A DNA stretch of 5,251 bases from Omnitrophica WOR_2 bacterium RIFCSPLOWO2_01_FULL_41_12 (GTDB taxonomy: Bacteria > Omnitrophota > Gorgyraeia > Gygaellales > Profunditerraquicolaceae): the NCBI GenBank assembly GCA_001805765.1, contig MHGW01000020.1, forward strand, positions 2,131 through 7,381. The letters are read 5' to 3'. The stretch's first letter is position 1. Every line of letters begins with the position of its first letter. Shown in pieces: positions 2,965 to 5,251 of the stretch. Made by a program: the position numbers and the translations under genes. The notes below the pieces were generated by a model. That model was not told the DNA's origin. It was given only the letters and a program-made list of their open reading frames with translations, and ran no database searches.

Positions 2965-5251
2965 GACATCTTTTGTATTTCGTCTTATACTTATATTGGA
3001 GGCAGAAAATTGAGGATAACAGACATTGCCTGGGACGAAGATACGATAGCGCATATAGCCAAACACGGCGTTGAGCCTAAAGAAGTGGAAGAAGTTTGTT
3101 TTAAGATGAACCCATTTATTTTTAAAAGCAGAGAGAATAGATATTATGCGCTGGGACAGACGGAAAGCGGAAGATACCTTACCATAATATTTGAGTATCT
3201 GGTTCAGAATAAGGCCAAGATAATTACCGCGCGTGCGATGTCTGAATCTGAACGCAGGCTTTTTAAAAGGAGGTAAAAACCTATGAAAAGAATACCTAAA
3301 TTTAAGTCTCTGGAAGAAGAACGCAAGTTTTGGGATACCCATAGTATTACAGAATTCATGGATGAACTTAAACCAACTAAAGTAGAATTTGTTAAGCCAC
3401 GCAAGAAGCTTATTTCCTTGCGGCTGGATAGCAATCAAATCGGCTCTCTCAAGGAGATTGCTTCCCACAAAGGATTGGGATATTTGTCCCTGATCCGATT
3501 TTGGATTGCTGAAAGGCTTTCTCGAGAACACAAATTTCTGCATGCCCATCGCGGTTAAAGTTACATAACTTACCACCGCACCAATAGCTAATAATTCTAT
3601 GGCCATCCCTTGCTTCCCAGCCCAATGGAACCAAGCCAAGCCGTGATTGATGAACCAAGGCAGGCTAAGCAAAGCAATCATCCCAAGCCCTAAGCAGAAT
3701 AATGTGGCGGGCAAAATAAAGCCGGTGGTTTTGTTGCGGGGAGAACCTTCCGATGCATAATCAACAGCGGCATCGTAGAGCATAATTGAACGGCATAAAA
3801 GCGTATATATGCCAGCTATATTCTTCCTGATTTTAAAAACGGGGGTTTGGGTGTCCGCATCTTGCCTCAAAAACATAAATGGCCAATAAATATCCGGAAA
3901 TATCTCTCCGGGAATGTTATCTACATACCGGCCTAATTCAGGAATCCCCATACCTTTCTCTCGCGCCCAGCCCAGTAAAATACCTTCCTTAGTAAAACAG
4001 GTATTGTTATTTGAGAAATAGTCAATAACGTTCCTTATATACAGGGCAGTCTTGCCGGTAGCATTGAGGTCAACTACGACCAATGGCCGCGCAAAGGAAA
4101 TGTTCTGCCTCCGGAGCTGTTCATAGACTAACCTTGATTGCGCGCAAAAATCATCTCGGTGTCTTATTGCTAAGTCAAAGCCACTGGCAAATCTCAAGGC
4201 CAACTCTGTATATAGGTCAGGCTCATCACTCTCAGCAACTCCTCGCTCTCTGGAGAATAGCCTGCCATCACGCATCATTGAAAAGACATCCCAAAAAATT
4301 TCTGCAGTTACCCAGATTGCCATATCTAAGGCGCGGGCGGATTTTCTATGACTCATCCCATAGGGGGTGGGCGAACCCGGCTGATACACTAAATATTGGG
4401 GGAAACTCCTCCCTCTTACTAATTCAAGGTATTTACCAAATTCAAAGGCAGGAAGGGCATCGCGGGCAAGAAACACCGGCACTGCCTGTTCCTCTTCTAA
4501 GACTCTAAAAAGTAACGGAAGAAAATCAAGATAGGTCTCGAATTTTGCATGGTCATTGGTAGATGAAGAATGCCAATCCGTGAGCATCACAAACTTCCGC
4601 CGATACTCTGTTGGCAAATACTTTTTATCAGCAAACAGGCAATCCAAAGCCTCGAAAAGCTCCTCCAATTCACGGTAGGTAAATTTACGTGGCTGACCGT
4701 GCTTATCTCGAGGCACTTGATGTGGCCGGAGGGCCCAGAATAAGCTCGCGATATCATCGTGGGTCAAGGTATCTCTCTCAAAAAATGGCAGGAATTTTTC
4801 ATATAGCGAACCGGCAAGTTCAGGTATATCAAGGGCATCTCCCAGTCGGATAATTCCCTGTTCGCTGAAGGCCTGTTCATTTAAAATAATCACTTTGGTA
4901 TTTTGAAAAAATTCTTCAACTGAACCCCCGCGCCACCAGCCGGTCAACTTAGGATGAAGTACTAATTCTCTTTTGTGGAAAGGGATAACCCCGGGATTTA
5001 AATGCCAACCCGGAGAATGCCTGCCACGCACCTGGATTAACTGAGTTCCCCTAAACTTTTTATCCAGCCGGCGGACAACTCGCCGTATAGCAATATCCTG
5101 CAGATGCCGGCTAGCTGTTTCTTGAATAGTATAATCAAACCCACTATGAATATTTGATGGTGCGGTATCATAAACATCGGAAGCTATCGCTAATAATTCT
5201 TCAAGAATTTCGGGATTGCTCTGTAAATATACATAGTAGGCATCTTCATAC
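1285..5251 (-). CDS. Composite open frame: uncharacterised membrane-associated module + GlcD-type FAD-linked oxidase, interrupted by an antisense toxin-antitoxin operon; 5' end beyond right edge
   Basis: The frame is open from the right edge (first full codon 5250-5248) to TAA at 1287-1285. Numbering here counts codon 1 as the GTG at 5031. That GTG is probably not the start, because the 73 codons before it also read as good protein (for example 'EDAYYVYLQSNPEILEELLA'). Three parts are visible. Residues up to about 491 form an unrecognised module ending in two membrane helices (about 437-458 and 475-492). Residues about 492-675 are the antisense of a BrnT/BrnA operon and look like Phe-rich nonsense. 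Residues about 690-1248 are a hydrophobic stretch followed by a GlcD-like FAD oxidase. The frame may therefore be one gene with an in-frame insertion, or two neighbouring genes joined by it. I list the modules separately; a single functional polypeptide is doubtful, while both end modules are real coding sequence. The PilZ gene follows after 18 nt. Confidence 0.65.
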   Translation of the reverse strand, partial: YEDAYYVYLQSNPEILEELLAIASDVYDTAPSNIHSGFDYTIQETASRHLQDIAIRRVVRRLDKKFRGTQLIQVRGRHSPGWHLNPGVIPFHKRELVLHPKLTGWWRGGSVEEFFQNTKVIILNEQAFSEQGIIRLGDALDIPELAGSLYEKFLPFFERDTLTHDDIASLFWALRPHQVPRDKHGQPRKFTYRELEELFEALDCLFADKKYLPTEYRRKFVMLTDWHSSSTNDHAKFETYLDFLPLLFRVLEEEQAVPVFLARDALPAFEFGKYLELVRGRSFPQYLVYQPGSPTPYGMSHRKSARALDMAIWVTAEIFWDVFSMMRDGRLFSRERGVAESDEPDLYTELALRFASGFDLAIRHRDDFCAQSRLVYEQLRRQNISFARPLVVVDLNATGKTALYIRNVIDYFSNNNTCFTKEGILLGWAREKGMGIPELGRYVDNIPGEIFPDIYWPFMFLRQDADTQTPVFKIRKNIAGIYTLLCRSIMLYDAAVDYASEGSPRNKTTGFILPATLFCLGLGMIALLSLPWFINHGLAWFHWAGKQGMAIELLAIGAVVSYVTLTAMGMQKFVFSRKPFSNPKSDQGQISQSFVGSNLLERADLIAIQPQGNKLLAWLNKFYFSWFKFIHEFCNTMGIPKLAFFFQRLKFRYSFHRFLPPFKKPAFRFRHRTRGNYLGLILNQILKYYGKVSSAFRLSQRIISILSAFKNKWVHLKTNFFHFFRLNAVFGYMRYRIFVPGNVCYPQFSASNISIRRNTKDVKKIFALLFIFIALGWAWPHMACLPLALAGMCVGSIKSKIDPEAIQDYLRDESRINGRATKVWFPENELEVAAILAEANRLGIAITIQGGRTGLVAAAVPFGGWVISTEKMNKIIKLEKLADESYVVVQPGARLSEVQDRAEEAGLFYASNPTNRDSYIGGNVNTDASGSWAFKYGSTRRYVNRLRIVLANGNILDIRRGQVKLDKDGKIMGLNLQPLLDLLRDKMPNVKSSAGYFVHEGMDLIDLFIGSEGTLGVVTEIELKLFAQPPPVVTALIFYRSVDKALNFVKATKYASQNGLDIRAIELIDESAFEFIGDKLRGKYPQIPLEAKCAVLVEQEIPEGTDELSLAEVKGFPENEGSSWFALPEDEKLKRAIRDLRHDIPTMVNEKLQREKMGTDLIVAPDIDPAEFLTRSKEILQRNKVTHAIWGHISENQLHINLLPQDDAEYERALNAYCELAGLVTELGGSVAAEHGIGKTKHPYLEIMYGPEIIQEMQKIKAALDPHWILGRGNIFPVLARMCAVGGFKKGALVNGLSFNQGIPSSLPMDRRRKEEEEEAQ
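1293..1320. repeat. 28-bp homopyrimidine/homopurine tract at the 3' end of the oxidase frame
   Basis: The plus strand is uninterrupted C/T from 1293 to 1320. On the minus strand it encodes the last charged residues, RRRKEEEEE, just before the stop. It is low complexity and prone to slippage. Confidence 0.7.
2963..2991 (+). promoter_or_regulatory. Near-consensus sigma-70 promoter of the toxin-antitoxin operon
   Basis: TTGACA (2963-2968), exactly 17 nt, then TATACT (2986-2991): six of six and five of six consensus bases. Transcription would start near 2998, so the mRNA leader would be only about 10-13 nt and would begin at the Shine-Dalgarno of the toxin gene. It faces away from, and overlaps, the minus-strand oxidase frame. 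BrnTA promoters are typically repressed by the antitoxin-toxin complex; no clear operator palindrome is visible here. Confidence 0.8.
2998..3012 (+). promoter_or_regulatory. Ribosome binding site and TTG start of the toxin gene
   Basis: GGAGG (2998-3002) is followed 7 nt later by TTG (3010-3012). No ATG or GTG start is available nearby in this frame, and the first residues after TTG (R-I-T-D-I-A-W-D) fit the normal BrnT N-terminus, so TTG is the start. Confidence 0.75.
3010..3276 (+). CDS. brnT: BrnT-family toxin (type II toxin-antitoxin)
   Basis: At 88 residues it has the normal length for BrnT, a small RelE-fold ribonuclease-type toxin that acts on RNA to arrest growth when free of its antitoxin. 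Family landmarks run along the whole length. These are an N-terminal 'IAWDED' strand, I-A-K-H-G-V-E-P-K-E-V-E-E-V (about residues 15-29), 'NRYYALGQTESGRYLTIIFE' in the middle sheet and 'IITARAMSESERRLFKRR' at the C-terminus. The last holds the Arg-rich region typical of the family's active site. No truncation is seen. Its final codons AAA-AGG-AGG-TAA contain the Shine-Dalgarno of the downstream antitoxin gene, coupling the two. Toxin-first order is normal for brnTA. It lies antisense inside a large minus-strand frame and has its own promoter, as expected of a mobile accessory module. Identification rests on motif recognition. Confidence 0.9.
   Translation: MRITDIAWDEDTIAHIAKHGVEPKEVEEVCFKMNPFIFKSRENRYYALGQTESGRYLTIIFEYLVQNKAKIITARAMSESERRLFKRR
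3283..3558 (+). CDS. brnA: BrnA/CopG-type antitoxin partner of the BrnT toxin
   Basis: This 91-residue protein begins at ATG 3283, 9 nt after GGAGG (3269-3273) and 6 nt after the toxin stop, so it is cotranscribed and likely translationally coupled. It has the usual two-part layout of these antitoxins. The N-terminal toxin-binding part is 'FKSLEEERKFWDTHSITEFM' (about residues 7-26) followed by 'PTKVEFVKPRKK'. The ribbon-helix-helix DNA-binding part is a strand L-I-S-L-R-L, then helices around 'DSNQIGSLKEIASHKGLGYL' and 'SLIRFWIAERL'. Family knowledge says it neutralises the toxin and represses the shared promoter at 2963-2991. The last residues (H-K-F-L-H-A-H-R-G) lie beyond the usual end after '...ERLSRE'. 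They may be encoded partly by host DNA past the insertion joint. Confidence 0.88.
   Translation: MKRIPKFKSLEEERKFWDTHSITEFMDELKPTKVEFVKPRKKLISLRLDSNQIGSLKEIASHKGLGYLSLIRFWIAERLSREHKFLHAHRG
3559..5251 (-). other. Uncharacterised module with two C-terminal membrane helices, 5'-partial
   Basis: I do not recognise this region as a named family. It covers 73 codons before GTG 5031 plus residues 1-491. It is mostly soluble and mixed alpha/beta. Visible landmarks are R4-H-S-P-G-W-H-L-N-P-G-V-I-P-F-H-K20, 'TDWHSSSTNDHAKFETY' (151-167), 'VPVFLARDALPAFEFGKYL' (about 184-202) and 'PLVVVDLNATGKTALYI' (316-332). The last resembles a PRPP-binding loop of phosphoribosyltransferases (VDDxxTxGTA) with the second Asp replaced by Leu. 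Alternatively, the LARD and VDLxxTG motifs resemble the 'RDG ... VDxGxxG' motif pair I recall from some polysaccharide-locus proteins. Both ideas are weak. Two hydrophobic helices follow (about 437-458 and 475-492), so the module may be anchored in the membrane. The toxin-antitoxin operon begins where the second helix ends, so the native C-terminus is uncertain. Confidence 0.65.

Noticed and set aside
3558..3571. Palindrome AAGTTACATAACTT just after the antitoxin stop, as a possible terminator or operator
   Set aside because: The loop is too tight, the stem is AT-rich, there is no following T-run, and it lies in host coding sequence (membrane helix 2).
2920..3620. Target-site duplication or terminal inverted repeats around the toxin-antitoxin cassette
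   Set aside because: I compared both flanks by eye and found only short AT-rich resemblances; nothing supports a transposon boundary.
3204..3658. Two minus-strand open frames (3204-3434 and 3449-3658) in another frame
   Set aside because: They overlap the antitoxin and the membrane segment and have no family-like features.
4083..4508. 141-codon plus-strand open frame
   Set aside because: Antisense of the uncharacterised module, which has the better protein character; no SD or recognisable motif.

Overview
The window looks like a piece of chromosome from an uncultivated diderm bacterium. The bacterial signs are Shine-Dalgarno sites, ATG, GTG and TTG starts, a lipoprotein signal peptide and genetic code 11. 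A short repeat resembling AATTTGGTCATTGG, tandem PilZ domains and the gene style suggest a candidate phylum such as Omnitrophota. That assignment is an inference from pattern memory, not from any search.

Layout: every host gene reads on the minus strand, so from right to left. From the right edge a very long open frame runs from 5250 to the stop at 1285. It is open at the window edge, so its start is outside. Its first ~560 codons (73 upstream of a GTG at 5031 plus ~490 after it) encode an unrecognised module that ends in two predicted membrane helices. Its last ~560 codons encode a GlcD/D-lactate-dehydrogenase type FAD-linked oxidase. An 18-nt gap separates this frame from a tandem PilZ (c-di-GMP receptor type) gene at 1266-574. 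A 134-nt spacer follows, and then the 5' part of a sugar-type ABC transporter substrate-binding lipoprotein (439 to the left edge, TTG start).

The most notable structure lies in the middle. On the plus strand, 2963-3558 holds a complete BrnT/BrnA-type toxin-antitoxin operon with its own near-consensus sigma-70 promoter. It sits antisense inside the long minus-strand frame, exactly between the membrane module and the oxidase. The minus frame crosses it without a stop because the two frames are in codon register and the toxin and antitoxin genes contain no TTA, CTA or TCA codon. The ~183 residues the minus frame would encode across the module look like non-protein sequence. I therefore read the 1,300+ codon frame as a host gene, or two adjacent host genes, interrupted by the insertion.

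The oxidase would oxidise a 2-hydroxy acid. The PilZ protein probably senses c-di-GMP. The lipoprotein would capture a sugar or similar solute for an importer encoded beyond the left edge. The toxin-antitoxin pair is an autonomous accessory element. No RNA gene, CRISPR array, insertion sequence or convincing terminator was seen.
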